DNA of 64,000 nt from Sarcophilus harrisii (Eukaryota > Chordata > Mammalia > Dasyuromorphia > Dasyuridae), in assembly GCF_902635505.1 (NCBI RefSeq), contig NC_045426.1:539288818-539352817 (forward strand). The letters run 5' to 3'. This document shows, piece by piece, positions 44,013 through 55,489 of this stretch. The position numbers and the translations under genes were made by a program. Each line of letters starts with the position of its first letter. Positions within the stretch are counted from its first letter, which is position 1. The notes under the pieces are model-generated. The model was not told the origin of the DNA and did not search any database. It saw only the letters and a list, made by a program, of their open reading frames with translations.

Positions 44013-45571
44013 ATACAAGATCTAAAACTATTTTAAGGCAGTGGTCATCAAACCATTTGGTACTGACAACAGTCAATCAGTGGAATGGGTTGGGTCCACC
44101 AGACACAATAGTCAATGACTATAGTAATCTAATGTCTGATAAACCCAAAGACCACAGCTTCTGTGGTAAGAACTCACTATCTGACAAAAATTGCTGGGGA
44201 AATTGAAAAATAGTATGGCAGAAACTAGGCATTGATCAACACCTAACACCCTGTACCAAGATAAGATTGAAATGGTTCCATGATTTAAATATAAAGAGTG
44301 ATACTATGAGCAAATTAGAGGAACAAAAGATATAGTCCACCTCTCAGATCTGTGGAGAAGGAATTGTGGCCAAAGAAGAATTATAGTACATTACGAAATG
44401 CAAAATGGATAAATTTGATTATATCAAGCTTAAAAGTTTTTGTTCAAACAAAACCAGTGTAGTCAAGATTAGGAGGAAAGCATAAAAATGGGGGGGAGGG
44501 AATTGACTCAAATTTATAAGAATAAAAGCCATTCTCCAGTTGATAAATGGTTCAAGGATATGAAAAGACAATTTTCAGATGAAGAAATAAAACCATTTGT
44601 AATCACATGAAAAAAATGTTCTAAATAATTATTGATCAGAGAAATGCAAATTAAAACAACTCTGAGTTACCATTATATACCTCTTGGATTGGTTAAGATA
44701 ACAGGAAAAGATAATGATGAATATTGGAGGGGATGTGCGAAAATCTGGACACTGATACATTGTTGGTGGAATTGTGAACACATCTAACCATTCTGGAGAG
44801 CAATCTGGAACTGTGACTAAAGGGCTATCAAACTGTGCATACCATTTGATCCAGCAGTATCTCTACTAGGTCTGTATTCCAAGGAAATCATAAAAAAGTA
44901 AAAAGGACCCGCATGTGAAAAATGTGGCAGCCCTTTTTGTAGTGGCAAGAAACTGGAAACTGAGTAGATGCCCATCAGTTGGAGAATGGTTGAATACATT
45001 ATGGTATATGAATGTTATGGAATATTATTATTCTATAACAAATGACCAACGGGATGATTTCAGAGAGGCCTGAAGAGACTTATATGAATTGATGCTAAAT
45101 GAAGTGAGTAGAACCAAGAGAAGACTGTACATAGCAACAGCAAGATTATGTGATGATCAATTCTGATGGATGTGGCTCTTTTCAATAATGAGATGATTCA
45201 ACTCCAATGATCCAAGTCCAATCAATTCCAATGAGCTTGTGATGAAGAGAGCCATCTACACCCAGAGAGAGAACTGTGGGGACTGAGCATGCATACCACA
45301 TAGCATTTTCATCTTTTTTCTTTTTTTTCTTGTTTGCTTGCTTTTTGTTTTCTTTCTCATTTTTTACTTTTGGGTCTGATTTTTCTTGTGCAGCATGATA
45401 ACTGGAACAATGTATAGAGATTGCACATGTTTAACATGTATTAGATTATTTACTGTCAAAGGGAAGTGGCAGACAGAAGGGAAGGAGAAAAAAAAATTGC
45501 AACACAAGGTTTTGCAAGGGTGAATGTTGAAAACTATGCATATATTTTGAAAATAAAAAGCTAAAAAATAA
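44013..45571 (+). mobile_element. 5'-truncated L1 with perfect 15-bp target duplication
   Basis: Starts in the ORF2 C-terminal region (CAAGATCTAAAACTATTTTA, the 'PDLKLYYKA' stretch; then ATTTGGTACTG for 'IWYW'), passes GGAAATTGAAAAATAGTATG ('NWKLVWQ'), and AGATCTGTGGAG. It then covers the 3' UTR: ATTGTTGGTGGAATTGTGAA, CCATTCTGGAGAGCAATCTG, CCCATCAGTTGGAGAATGG, GGAATATTATTATTCTATAA, CACCCAGAGAGAGAACTGTG, TTTGCAAGGGTGAATGTTGA, and ends AAAATAAAAAGCTAAAAA. ATAAATGCTAGCTAC occurs on both sides (43998-44012 and 45572-45586). Frame breaks are numerous and the catalytic domains are lost to truncation. Confidence 0.93.
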
Positions 45572-45625
45572 ATAAATGCTAGCTACCATCATTCTTAATT
45601 TTTTTAAATAGCCTGATGTTTCATT
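45572..45625 (+). repeat. SINE tail after the L1
   Basis: ATAAATGCTAGCTACCATCA then TTCTTAATTTTTTT: the tail of the SINE at 43745-44012 plus the second copy of the L1 target duplication. Confidence 0.7.
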
Positions 45626-46495
45626 ACAGTCTTGAAACTTAGTACTCCATAGCAGGATCAGTTTGAGCTGCATTGTAGATATTGTAGTCACTCCATACTC
45701 TCTTTAAAAAGTCCTCTCAATTTGCTATCCACATTTTCTCTCTTGTCACATTTAGTGAATACATCAGCTCCTCCAAGTTCAGCATGTTAACATAACAGGA
45801 TGAGGGCCTGATAAATAGGGAGTAATTTTAAAGGAAATGACATACCAAGATATAGAAAGGGCAGCCCACAAATTGGAGTTCTCTAGCCCCTGTGATAGGC
45901 AAAATCATCTATGTCTGACTTTTAGGTCTCCCAAACTTTCAGAATGTAAAGTCTTTTTCTCTTAGTGTCTTCTGAAAAAGAAGTCCTGTGAGTGTTATCT
46001 TCTAAACCAGTGTTTCCCACAGTATGAAGCAGGCTTCCCTGGGAAAGTTCCAAACAAATCTAAGAAATATTCTTATTTTCCTTCAGACTTGCCAAAACTA
46101 GACAGTAGGATTCAACAGATAATTCAAAATACTATATTTAATATATTGTTCCCTGGGAGAGTGTAAAGTTAAAGTGATCCAGTGAGGGGATTAGATCAGA
46201 CAGCCTACAGACACACATTACTCAACACTATACTATGCTAATACACAGACACTGAAAAAAAAAAAAAAAAAGGCAATCCACTGACTTATTGATAACACTA
46301 TTCTGTGCTGATCACTTGAATAGGCAAAGAATTTCTTAAATTTTCTCATTAAAACTCAAACTACCCTTAAGCAGCTAGTAAGTGATTTTATCTCTGTTTT
46401 GCCTAGGCTAAGAGGGGGAAATGATTTTTCTCACAGGATACTAGGGAAGCAACAGTAGAGTCATGCAGAGAAGTCCAGAAAGGTCCTCATTATTT
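45626..46495. other. Unassigned DNA
   Basis: A poly(A) run of about 16 bases lies near 46256-46271. No other feature recognised. Confidence 0.45.
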
Positions 46496-46752
46496 TGTTG
46501 TTGTTTAGTCATTTTAGTCATGAACAATTTTTCATGACCCCATTTGGAGTTTTCTTGGCAAAGATACTGGACCAGCTTGCCATTTGCTTCTCCAACTCAT
46601 TTTTACAGATGAGGAACTAAAGTAAACTGGCTTAAAGATTTTGCCAGGGTTACACAGTTACTAAGTGTCTGAGGTGAGATATGAATTCAGGAAGATGAGT
46701 CTTCCTGATTGCCAGTGCAGTCCTCTATCCACAATACCACCTACCTGCCAAA
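46496..46752 (-). repeat. SINE, MAR1-type, antisense, nearly complete
   Basis: TTGTTGTTGTTTAGTCATTT, CATGACCCCATTTGGAGTTT, TCTTGGCAAAGATACTGGAC, CAACTCATTTTTACAGATGA, GGGTTACACAGTTACTAAGT, AGTCTTCCTGATTGCCAG, CCACAATACCACCTACCTGC. Confidence 0.9.
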
Positions 46753-46929
46753 CTCATCATGACTTCATGACCAGATTTACATCTGGTCCTTTTAATAAAA
46801 TTAAATCAATATAAAGAAATTTCATTTTCCTCTCTTATGCATGAAAGGAAACAACTAACCTAAATTCAAAAAGTATTTCCTTGCAAATAAAGAAGGGGGG
46901 GGAAGGATTACATGACAAAGTTTTCATCT

Positions 46930-47465
46930 GTATTTGGTCTCTTCACCTCTATTCCCTCCCTTCCCTCTTCAGTTTGCCTTTCATACAACTGTCAAATTCC
47001 AAAAAACTCATATCACTACCCTCTTTCCCAAACCTTACCCAATGCTTACCTCCAACAAAAAAGAACAGTGGCTCCCTATTGCCTCTAGAATAAAATAAAA
47101 ATTCTTAATCCTAGAATTTAAAATCTTCCACAATCTGGCTTATCTTCCTAGTCATTTCCTAGTCATCTTCCTAGTCACAGGAAACGCTGTTTCCTATTTG
47201 TGGTGTTCTATCACCACTTCAACATCTATCTTTCCAAATGGGTTTCAGTTTCTACTACCTCTCTTTCTTTTACATGCATAATTCAGGTGTCAATTGCTTA
47301 TAGAAGATCGTTCTCCAGTTATCAATACTCTCTCCCTCTTCAATCTACATGATGCTACTCTGTATTTAACTATGCATTTATTATAGCCTCACAATAGAAT
47401 GTAAGGTCTTGAGAGTAAGAACTTGTTGCATCTTGTCTTTGTATCACCACAGAGTAGAATAGTGG
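46930..47465 (+). repeat. L2 3' part
   Basis: AACAGTGGCTCCCTATTGCC, TAAAATCTTCCACAATCTGG, CTTATCTTCCTAG, CTGTTTCCTATTTG, GAATGTAAGGTCTTGAGAGT, CTTGTCTTTGTATCACC. About 530 bp. 'ttcctagtcat' is duplicated at 47145-47177. Confidence 0.82.
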
Positions 47466-47514
47466 AGTCAGTTAGACATAGAGATTGAAATATAAATAGA
47501 AATATAGATAAAGA

Positions 47515-47800
47515 TGGATCTATATATACCCACCTATACATATATGTAACAATACACATACATAGTCATATTTTATATATATATATATATATACATATAC
47601 TTACATGAGATATATACATAATATATATTAGACCTATATTTACATACATACCCACAATATAAATTATATATGATAATATTATACATAGGAAATACATATA
47701 TTTCATATAATATATATTATAAATATATATAAAATATAAGGATGAATATCATATATGTGTCTATATATCAACATATACAAACAGACATATATACACACAT
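47515..47800. repeat. AT-rich low-complexity block
   Basis: Imperfect ATAT/ATAC/ACAT units over about 285 bp. Confidence 0.8.
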
Positions 47801-47849
47801 GCTTTAGGGACAGCTTTTTCCTTTCTTTGTATCCCTAAGCACTTAGCTC

Positions 47850-48025
47850 CAGTAATCTTGGTCTATATCTACCCACTGGACCCAGATGTCTCTGGAGGAG
47901 AAAGTGAGACAAGCAACCTTGCATAGTCCTCACTCACTTAAATCCAATTCACTTGCATGTAATGGTATCACCTCCCTGATTGTCATGGCGGTCTTCTTGA
48001 AGGAAAAGCAGCAACAACAGAAACA
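47850..48025 (+). repeat. Unclassified repeat family A, copy 3 (3' part)
   Basis: ATATCTACCCACTGGACCCA, GATGTCTCTGGAGGAGAAAG, TGAGACAAGCAACCTTGCAT, AAATCCAATTCACTTGCATG, TATCACCTCCCTGATTGTCA, TGGCGGTCTTCTTGAAGGAA then a CAACAACAG end. This corresponds to the 3' third of the copies at 18905 and 28911 and is the best-preserved 3' end, suggesting a CAA-rich tail. Confidence 0.7.
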
Positions 48026-48097
48026 TATGTACACATATGTATGTATAAATTTTCAATTATATTACAAAAAACTGAAAATTTATATGAATTTTACTCT

Positions 48098-48469
48098 TTA
48101 TATGAAACAACTCTCATTTTCGGGATACTTGCGATTAAAAAGAATAATTAAGTACCTAACAAATCTTTTCATTTTTGATGTCCTGAGAAGTTCGGCTACT
48201 TTTAATTTTGTGTCAGTATTTGAAAAAGAAGTGTTGATATTTATTACATGAGAGTTTATGCTTCTGAAATTATTACTTCTGAAGGAAGAACCAGAACTTT
48301 CACAAATAAAAACATTGTCCTCATGAAGCTGACAAAGGCTTTTGGTTAATTTTGGAAGGTGACCATTTGACATTCTAGAGAAATAGCCATCCTCAACCCA
48401 AACTCCAGACAGGCTTCCTCCATTCAGATTCTCCTGATCTAAACTAGAATATCCATTTCCTCCTATACT
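48098..48469 (-). other. Open frame of about 123 codons, unrecognised
   Basis: On the minus strand the frame is open from just after a stop at 48470-48472 to a stop at 48098. It includes GYSSLDQENLNGGSL, VEDGYFSRMSNGHLPKLTKS, CQLHEDNVFICESSGSSFRS and KVAELLRTSKMKRFVRYL. The make-up is serine- and asparagine-rich and looks more protein-like than the other chance frames here. I know no matching family. It may be an exon, a decayed retrocopy, or chance. Confidence 0.25.
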
Positions 48470-49204
48470 CTAATATTCACAGATGTGTCAGGCCATGAAG
48501 TAATCAAACAAATCCCCTCCAACCTCTATCCCAGCTTTCCTTCAACTACTGCTCCAAGCACCCTGATGACACCTACTGTGTATTAAAACTAGATTTGATT
48601 TCAAAGCCAGGGACTCATGAAAAGAGCAGAGGTCAGATCTCTTCAAAGTGTTCTTTAAGACATGATTAAAAAAGAAAAAAGTATTGTTCTTTCAGGTTTT
48701 TTCATAATTCTATTAATGCTTTCAAATGATTTTTCTTCTCTACTTTTGGTTTCTTTGGCCTCTGGAATAATCTCTCCTATTCTTATGGTGTAGAAAAGCA
48801 TGTTTAGATGATACATTATGATAAAGGGAAAATAAAGAGGGCAGTTCTTACCCTCATCAAGCAAAGTAACTATGACAGGTTATAAGATCTGGGAACAGTT
48901 TAGTTCCCAAATTCACTTTTATGAAGTTATCAGGATTATGCTATATTCTTCCTATTAAATTACTTCTCTATTAGCAGTAACAATATTAAGGAAGTGAAGT
49001 CATTCTTATTCCATAACCACAAAACTTTTATAGTACACAGTGATAGTTTTCGTCAACTTTGGCTAAACTTTCACCATGAAGAATCAATTATTTCCTCCTT
49101 TAGCCTTCACAAAATTCCCATAACATTTTTTAAATCTTACTTTTTCAATGCTTCAGAGATTTTTGAGAATTATGGACTCTCCTTTTACTAACACAAATCT
49201 ATAA
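48470..49204. other. Unassigned DNA
   Basis: No recognisable gene or repeat. Confidence 0.45.
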
Positions 49205-49259
49205 GTTAGGAATAATGATAATGAATATCATTATTTTGTAATATATAGAATTAATTAAT

Positions 49260-49400
49260 ATAATAATAATCACCTTTAAGATTTATATAATATTTTAAGG
49301 TGTGAAAAATGCTTTACACATTTTGATCTTTATAACAATCCTTTAAGGTGAACACTTTTATTACCTCCAATGACACAGTTAGTGTCTGAGTCAGCTTTTA
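49260..49400 (-). repeat. MIR fragment, antisense
   Basis: AATGCTTTACACATTTTGAT, CTTTATAACAATCCTTTAAG, GTGAACACTTTTATTACC, GACACAGTTAGTGTCTGAGT. Confidence 0.65.
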
Positions 49401-49479
49401 AAGTCAGACATGTCAGATATGTCAGAAAAGCACTCTACCTTATAAGTGACAAGACTCTTCAAAGTAAGGTAGGCTGGTT

Positions 49480-50495
49480 TTCATAAGAATTCAACGTATT
49501 CTCCAATTGATAAATGGCTAAATTTCAGATAAAGAAATTAAACCCATTTATAGTCATATGAAAAGTGCTCTAAATCATTATTGATCAGAGAAATGCAAAT
49601 TAAGACAATTCTGAGGTACCACTACACAACTCTCAGAGTGGCTAAGATGACAGGAAAAGATAATGATGAATGTTGGAGGGGATATGGGAAAACTGGGACA
49701 CTGATGCATTGTTGGTGGAGTTGTGAACTGATCTAACCATTCTGGAGAGCAAATTAGAACTGTACCCAAAGGGCTGTAAAACTCAGCATACCTTTTGATC
49801 TGTTAGTGCTTCTACTGGGCCTGTATCCCAAAGAAATCATAAAAAAGAGAAAAGGACCCACAGGTACAAAAATGTTTGTGGCAGCCTTTTTTGTAGTGAC
49901 AAGGAACTGGAAACTGAGTGGATGCCCATCAGTTGGAGAATGGCTAAATAAGTTATGGTATATGAATGTTATGGAATATTATTGTTCTATTAGTAATGAT
50001 CAGCAGGATGATTTCAGAGAGGCCTTATATGAACTTAGGCTGAGTTGAAGTAAGCATAACCAGGAGATCATTGTGTACAGCAAAAGCAAGATTATACAAT
50101 GAACAATTCTGATGGATATGGCTCTTTTCAACAGCCAGATGATTCAGGGCAGTAAAAATAATTATCACAATGGTCTTGCACCCAGAGAGAGGACTATAGG
50201 ACTGAGTGTGGATCACAATATAGTATTTTTACTTTTTTTTGTTTTTGTTTGCTTGCTCTATTTTCTTTCTCATTTTTTCTCTTTAATTTGATTTTTCTTG
50301 TGCAGCATAATTATGGAAATACATATAGAAGAATTATATGTTTAACATATATTGGATTACTTACCATCTAGCAAGGGGATGGAGGGAAAGGAGGAAAAAA
50401 TTTTTGAAAAACAAAGTTTTGCAAGGGTGAATGCTGAAAATTATCTATGCATATGTTTTGAAAATAAAAAGCTTTAATAATAAATAAATAAAAAG
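49480..50495 (+). mobile_element. 5'-truncated L1, 3' UTR only
   Basis: CTCCAATTGATAAATGGCTA, TTATTGATCAGAGAAATGCA, ATTAAGACAATTCTGAGGTA, TGACAGGAAAAGATAATGAT, CATTGTTGGTGGAGTTGTGA, CCATTCTGGAGAGCAAATTA, TTGTGGCAGCCTTTTTTGTA, CCCATCAGTTGGAGAATGGC, GGAATATTATTGTTCTATTA, GATGATTTCAGAGAGGCCTT, TTTTGCAAGGGTGAATGCTG, ending AAATAAAAAGCTTTAATAAT. Colinear with the copy at 44500-45571. No clear target duplication. Confidence 0.92.
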
Positions 50496-51169
50496 AATTT
50501 TAAATTTCAAGATACATAAAAAGAAGATAAATTACTTTTTAAAATAAATGTATCATGAAAAATATATCAATGACAGCTAAGTAGCAAATTTAAGGATGAA
50601 AATTTACATACTTTTCTATTATATGCAGATTTTTGCAAATGTATGGACAAGTTGGAGGAAAATTCCACAAATGGTAGTGTTGATTAATTAAACAAGGAAA
50701 CAGTCTAAAAGGAATGTTTATTTAAAATAGGTAAATTTTCAAAAAGACATGACATAAGATTTGTGGATTTTTTTCAATTCTTCCCCAATTGCCTCCACCA
50801 AAAAAAAAAAAAAAAAAAAAAAATCAATAAAAAGAACTTCAGATCTGTAGTCAAAAGAACCCGAGTTTCAATTCCAAATCAGCTAACTATTCTCTGTGTA
50901 ACCTCAATCAAAACACAATCCTTTCTGATAGTGCCATTATTCTGAAATTGACAATTTAGTCTTAGCCTCACAATAGCTTGTGATGGTATTATCCCTATTT
51001 TATAGATATGGTAACAACTCAGAAAGATAAAATACCTTGAACAATAATTATACAACTTGTTAGAAGAGGTAGTTTCTGTCATTTATTCCTTCCCCCCCCC
51101 CCCATTCTCCCTATTTTATTCCTGCTCACCATAGCACACATGAGAAAAGGACCCTTATTAGACCATGCA
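50496..51169. other. Unassigned DNA with poly(A), poly(C) and MIR scraps
   Basis: Poly(A) at 50800-50823. MIR-like pieces at about 50835-50905 (plus) and 50985-51065 (minus; TATTATCCCTATTTTATAGA). A C run of about 13 bases at 51092-51104. Confidence 0.5.
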
Positions 51170-51261
51170 TTCTATCTTCACTTGTTGAAAATATTGTCCA
51201 TGTTTCAACAACTAGTCTGGAAGCTCCCTCCCCTATGAAACCTTCCTGGATTCTTCTAGCC
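51170..51261 (+). repeat. L2 fragment, first piece
   Basis: CTGGAAGCTCCCTCCCCTAT, GAAACCTTCCTGGATTCTTC, TAGCC: L2 region around 'aagccttccctgattc'. It is interrupted by a MITE and may continue at 51442-51560. Confidence 0.55.
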
Positions 51262-51433
51262 CAGGACTTCTTTAACTTTTTCCACTGGAGAAATGTTTAT
51301 ACCACCCTAGGTAAATAGGAATATAAAATAAGTTTACAAATCAAACTTTACTGATAACAAATCATAATTCCACTACCCCTACATTTACTTATACAATCCC
51401 ATGAGGTCTCAACCCACAGTTTAAGAAGTTTTG
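51262..51433 (+). mobile_element. hAT-type MITE, complete (172 bp)
   Basis: Begins CAGGACTTCTTTAACT and ends AGTTTAAGAAGTTTTG; the reverse complement of the end is CAAAACTTCTTAAACT, giving 16-bp terminal inverted repeats with three mismatches and the CA start common in hAT elements. Direct 8-bp flanks TTCTAGCC (51254-51261) and CTCTAACC (51434-51441) differ at two positions, the length expected of hAT target duplications. No open frame; non-autonomous. It depended on a transposase supplied elsewhere. Confidence 0.8.
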
Positions 51434-51441
51434 CTCTAACC

Positions 51442-51560
51442 AAAAACCAATTTTCTTACATCTAGGACCCACTATAGCTCATAAGATTCTAATCTGCATT
51501 ATAATTACTGCATATGTCATTTCCTTTTTTGTATAAAAATAAGGGTAAAGATTATAGTTT
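51442..51560 (+). repeat. L2 fragment, second piece
   Basis: TTCTTACATCTAGGACCCAC, ATTATAATTACTGCATATGT and CATTTCC resemble the next part of the L2 3' region. Weak on its own. Confidence 0.4.
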
Positions 51561-51777
51561 ATTTCATCTTTCTATCTGTTACTTGAAATGCTTATGAATG
51601 GATGAATGATTTCATTCAACAGATGAAGGTCAGATTTCCTCACCCACTGATTCAAAATTCTCAAACTTAGAAAAATAAATTTTACTGTTGGAAATTTTGT
51701 TGTTTTCAAATGAATGTCTTAGTCATTTTGCTTTAGAGTATATAAGTATGTCTTTTTTACCTCTAATTCTAACTAGC

Positions 51778-51862
51778 CAGGGTTTCTTAATTTTTTACAC
51801 CACAGAAATTTTTCTGCCACCCTAGGTATACTGGTATATAAAATAAATATACAAATCAAAAG
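51778..51862 (+). mobile_element. Same MITE, 5' part only
   Basis: CAGGGTTTCTTAATTTTTTA, CAGAAATTTTTCTGCCACCC, TAGGTATACTGGTATATAAA, ATATACAAATCAAA line up with the first 95 bp of the element at 51262 (…TTTATACCACCCTAGG, AATATAAAATAAGTTTACAA). The 3' half is missing. Confidence 0.75.
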
Positions 51863-52285
51863 TAGAAAATTAGAGGTAGGCAGGATATAGTTATCTGGAT
51901 TTTTTTTCTTAATGGGATTGTTAAAATGTAACTTTTGAATAAAACACACCTATTTTAATCCATGGTACATAAGGATTTATTTGTGATAAATCAATGTGAT
52001 CACTTCACTGAATCCTGATGTTCAATGCTTTCCAGACACACAGGAATTACAGATATTAAACTAAAGAGGGCAAAATTGAACTCTAACCACAAAACTAAAT
52101 AATAAATAAAATAAAATAAATCACAGGTTCATAGTATTTAGAATGGGACAGAACCTCTGAAAAGAGACTGCTAGTGAGCTACCTCATTTCAAGAACTCAA
52201 GGAAAATGAGATGTAATTTGCCTAGTCATATAGTTTCCAAAATTTACTATTCTTTTTTCCCCTATACTATATGGTCTCCTAAAAT
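51863..52285. other. Unassigned DNA; weak MIR at 52130-52245
   Basis: At 52130-52245, AGTATTTAGAATGGGACAGA, ACCTCATTTCAAGAACTCAA and AATTTGCCTAGTCATATAG suggest a decayed antisense MIR. Otherwise nothing. Confidence 0.4.
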
Positions 52286-52533
52286 GTTGTAATTGTTCAT
52301 CATTTCAATCATGTTTGATTCTTCATAACTCCATTTGAAGTTTTCTTGGAATGGTTTGCCATTTCCTTCTCCAGCTTGTTTTGAAGATGAGGGCTTGAGG
52401 CAAATAAGGTTAAGCGACTTGTCTAAGGTCATACAGCTAGTAAATGTCTAAGTCCACAATTCAAACCAGAAAGATGAGTCTTCCTGACTTCAGGCCTGGT
52501 ACTCTATTCACTGCACTATCCTAGCTGCCTTCT
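52286..52533 (-). repeat. SINE, MAR1-type, antisense
   Basis: GTTGTAATTGTTCATCATTT, GATTCTTCATAACTCCATTT, GGTTTGCCATTTCCTTCTCC, GACTTGTCTAAGGTCATACA, GCTAGTAAATGTCTAAGTCC, GAGTCTTCCTGACTTCAGGC, CACTGCACTATCCTAGCTGC. Confidence 0.9.
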
Positions 52534-53174
52534 TCTATCTTCACACATTTCTTTGGATGTTCTAAAAAGATAGGTTGGGCAACATTATCTCAAAGTAGAC
52601 ACTTAAAGCTACCCAAAATTGTGGACATAGAACACAAGAACATTTTTATCAGTTTTTCAAAAAAACCAACATATTAACTAATACCTTGTCATTGGTTGTT
52701 ACCTTATATTTTAAAAGCCCAATTACCCAAAGTCTTATAAGAAATCTGCTAAACTTCAAGGAACAACAATCCAACACAATTTGTTAGCTACAATAACATT
52801 TCTTCCCCTTGGGATGGAAGGAGAGAGTCTTTTTCTGCAGTATCACTTCCTTCTTCACTTTAATTGCCTCAAGTATTCATGTTTTCTTCTTTATTTCCTA
52901 TTTGATCTTAATTTAAACTTTTTCTCCTTTTTCTAATTTCTAGAAACTTATTTTTTTTCTCCCTTGTCCCCAGGAAGCCAGCTAGTGTTTTCCTGTTTAC
53001 TATCTGAAAGGTATAATCCTAGCTGTTCCCATTGTAGGGTGATGATAAAACACAGTTTGCAAAAAGCAAAGGAAAAAGGAGACCAGTTCAAGATTACTTG
53101 ATCTGATAGAGTGGACCTGAATCTAAACTTGTTCAAAGAAAAAAAAATGGAAGAAAGAAAAGAAACCGGTTTCT
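52534..53174. other. Unassigned DNA
   Basis: No recognisable gene or repeat. Confidence 0.45.
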
Positions 53175-53500
53175 CTTACTGTTCTATAGTAAGGACACTA
53201 GTCTGTCTAGACAAGGGTAACTTACACCACTAGCTGATACATGGAGGTGTGCACCAATCATGTGAGGAAGCCATGAACGCCCATGCACCTGCTCCAACGG
53301 TGGGAGTACAGCCTGTGGCTTTTCCTTGATTGATGTTGGTCTAACTGCTTCACAGTCTCTAGGGGTGAAGGGAAGTGGGCTCAGCTCAAAGCAGTTTGTG
53401 GCCCTAGTACTTCCACCTCACATCACATAAGGAATGGCAAGGTACAGAGAGATGTATGCATATGAAGATACCCTGTACCCACATCGACACTTTGAAAAAG
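53175..53500. other. GC-richer unclassified block
   Basis: Stands out from AT-rich flanks: GGTGTGCACCAATCATGTGA, GAACGCCCATGCACCTGCTC, CAACGGTGGGAGTACAGCCT, AGTTTGTGGCCCTAGTACTT. It retains several CpGs, unlike the old repeats around it. No open frame or repeat family recognised. Confidence 0.35.
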
Positions 53501-53861
53501 TACCCAATCTTAAAATAAATTGAAAAAAAAAACCCTTTTAAAACCAAGAAATGAACCAAAGAAGGAAGCATCTGTCACTGACATGTTGAAAAACATAGAT
53601 TGATGACAAGAAGATAGAAAATTACAAATGACCACTTATTACATTGGTTTAAGTTCTGTTGAATTACTTTGATCATTCTTGATTAGGCAAACTTTCTTCT
53701 CATCCAAAATCCAAAATGATTTTGTAATCATTAAGTAATGTATACAGCCTTAAACCTGCTTTAAATAAGTGTTTTAATCCAAGCTTTCCTTCCTTGCCTT
53801 AGAATTTTTGAAATAACATATTTGAATATTAGCATTTACCTTTTGTTCACATGCAAGCTAT
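53501..53861. other. Unique AT-rich DNA
   Basis: No recognisable feature. Confidence 0.45.
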
Positions 53862-53990
53862 CCCTCCAACTAGATTGTTATTTCTCCTTCAAGGGCAAGA
53901 ATTATGTCCCATATATCTTCATATCCATAGTTACTATAGCAGTAGACATATAAGCACTTAAAATGTTTACTAATAAAGTCTCCAATAATG
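53862..53990 (+). repeat. L2 3' end
   Basis: TCTCCTTCAAGGGCAAGAAT, TATGTCCCATATATCTTCAT, AGCAGTAGACATATAAGCAC, TTAAAATGTTTAC. Confidence 0.65.
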
Positions 53991-55489
53991 GCTTGAGAGA
54001 AAATAATGATGAAAAATAAAACGAAGTTCCAAGCACCAATTTTAAAGATAATTGTCATAAAACTTTGCCTTTAAAATAAGTACAGATGTAAGATAAAGGC
54101 ATATGAAATCACTTGTGGATATTATAAATCAATCTATACTAGTGCCAAATCATGGAACTTGGACAAATTCTCATAGAGAATAAGACCTAACAATTCTTTT
54201 TGCATGAACTTTAATATAAGACTAAGTTTGGGTGATTTTTGCAATATGGAAAACTAGACCAGCTTGTCTTTCACATACCACCTTGCTTGTCCAGTATAAT
54301 CCCTTATCCTTTCCTTGGGCCCAATTTCCAGTGCTCTTATTGTTCTCTATTATCTCTTCTTATTTAATCCAACTGGATTCCAAGTCTAGAAGTATCTATG
54401 CAGTCCCCATTTAAATACAACTTTTTCATCAATTTTCCAAGCTTCCATATTAGAATAAAAGCAGTCTCAAAATAGTTTATCCTGCACATTAATATCTCCC
54501 AGGAATATTTGTTTTTTATTTTGTTTCTGAAGGCAAAACATGTAATTCAAAGTAATGATTTTTTAATAGTTAAGTCACAGAATAGTAGGAGACATTTTAA
54601 AAGTAAAATGGATCCCCTTCTGGCACCCTTTAAATCATACCACACCTGTATACAAGTAAAGCAAATACTAGTTATGAAGCAAAAGAAACTCACTTCATTA
54701 AAATATTTTCCATTTCTTCTATTCAAGAATCTTCCTCCTTAATGGTAATATTCATTTATTCAAGATGAATTTAATATAAGTCATGATTCTAATGTTTAAA
54801 CACAAAATCGGGCACATAGAAACATCTGGTTTGATTTTCTGCTTTATAATCAACATTCAAAATACTCCTTATCTTTCATATATCTTCCCTTATTCCCTCA
54901 TCCCCCAAAATGTCTTTAGCCTGTAACATTTTAGAACACTTTTTAAAACCCTTTTCAAGAAGAATTTAAGGAAGATACAAACATAACTGTTTCCCAGTAA
55001 CAGTTTCCTAGTTAACAAATTAAGGTTATCCTAAGAAAAATGAGCTACATTATACATTCTTTTTTGAAATGGTTATCTTTTTACATCACAAAACAAAATA
55101 ATAGGATTTAGTTAACTTCCATACCTGAAGCAAACAAATTTTATGCTTAAACATAAGTAAAATAAAAGAAAATATATGAAAAGAACTGTATTTCATAATT
55201 TCATTTGTAAAATCTAAGAAGCAACCTGATCTGGAAAGGCAGCCAAATGGAAGCTGGCAGTCTTTGGATGAAAGTCAGAGGTTGGGCATGAGAGGGGGGA
55301 AAGGTGCCACTTGAGTATGCTAATATGGAAATTATGTCCTTTGAAATTTCAGTGAATCTGCATGCACAAATTACTGATAGGCTGTCATACACAAAATAGA
55401 ATCACAAGCTCAATGGAAACTAAATTTAAGGAAAAATAAAAAAGGCTACTCATATTGATGTTTCTGCTTCTATACTTTCAAACTTTCTA
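53991..55489. other. Unique AT-rich DNA
   Basis: About 1.5 kb. The part 54230-54370 is weakly L2-like (pyrimidine-rich). No gene recognised. Confidence 0.45.
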
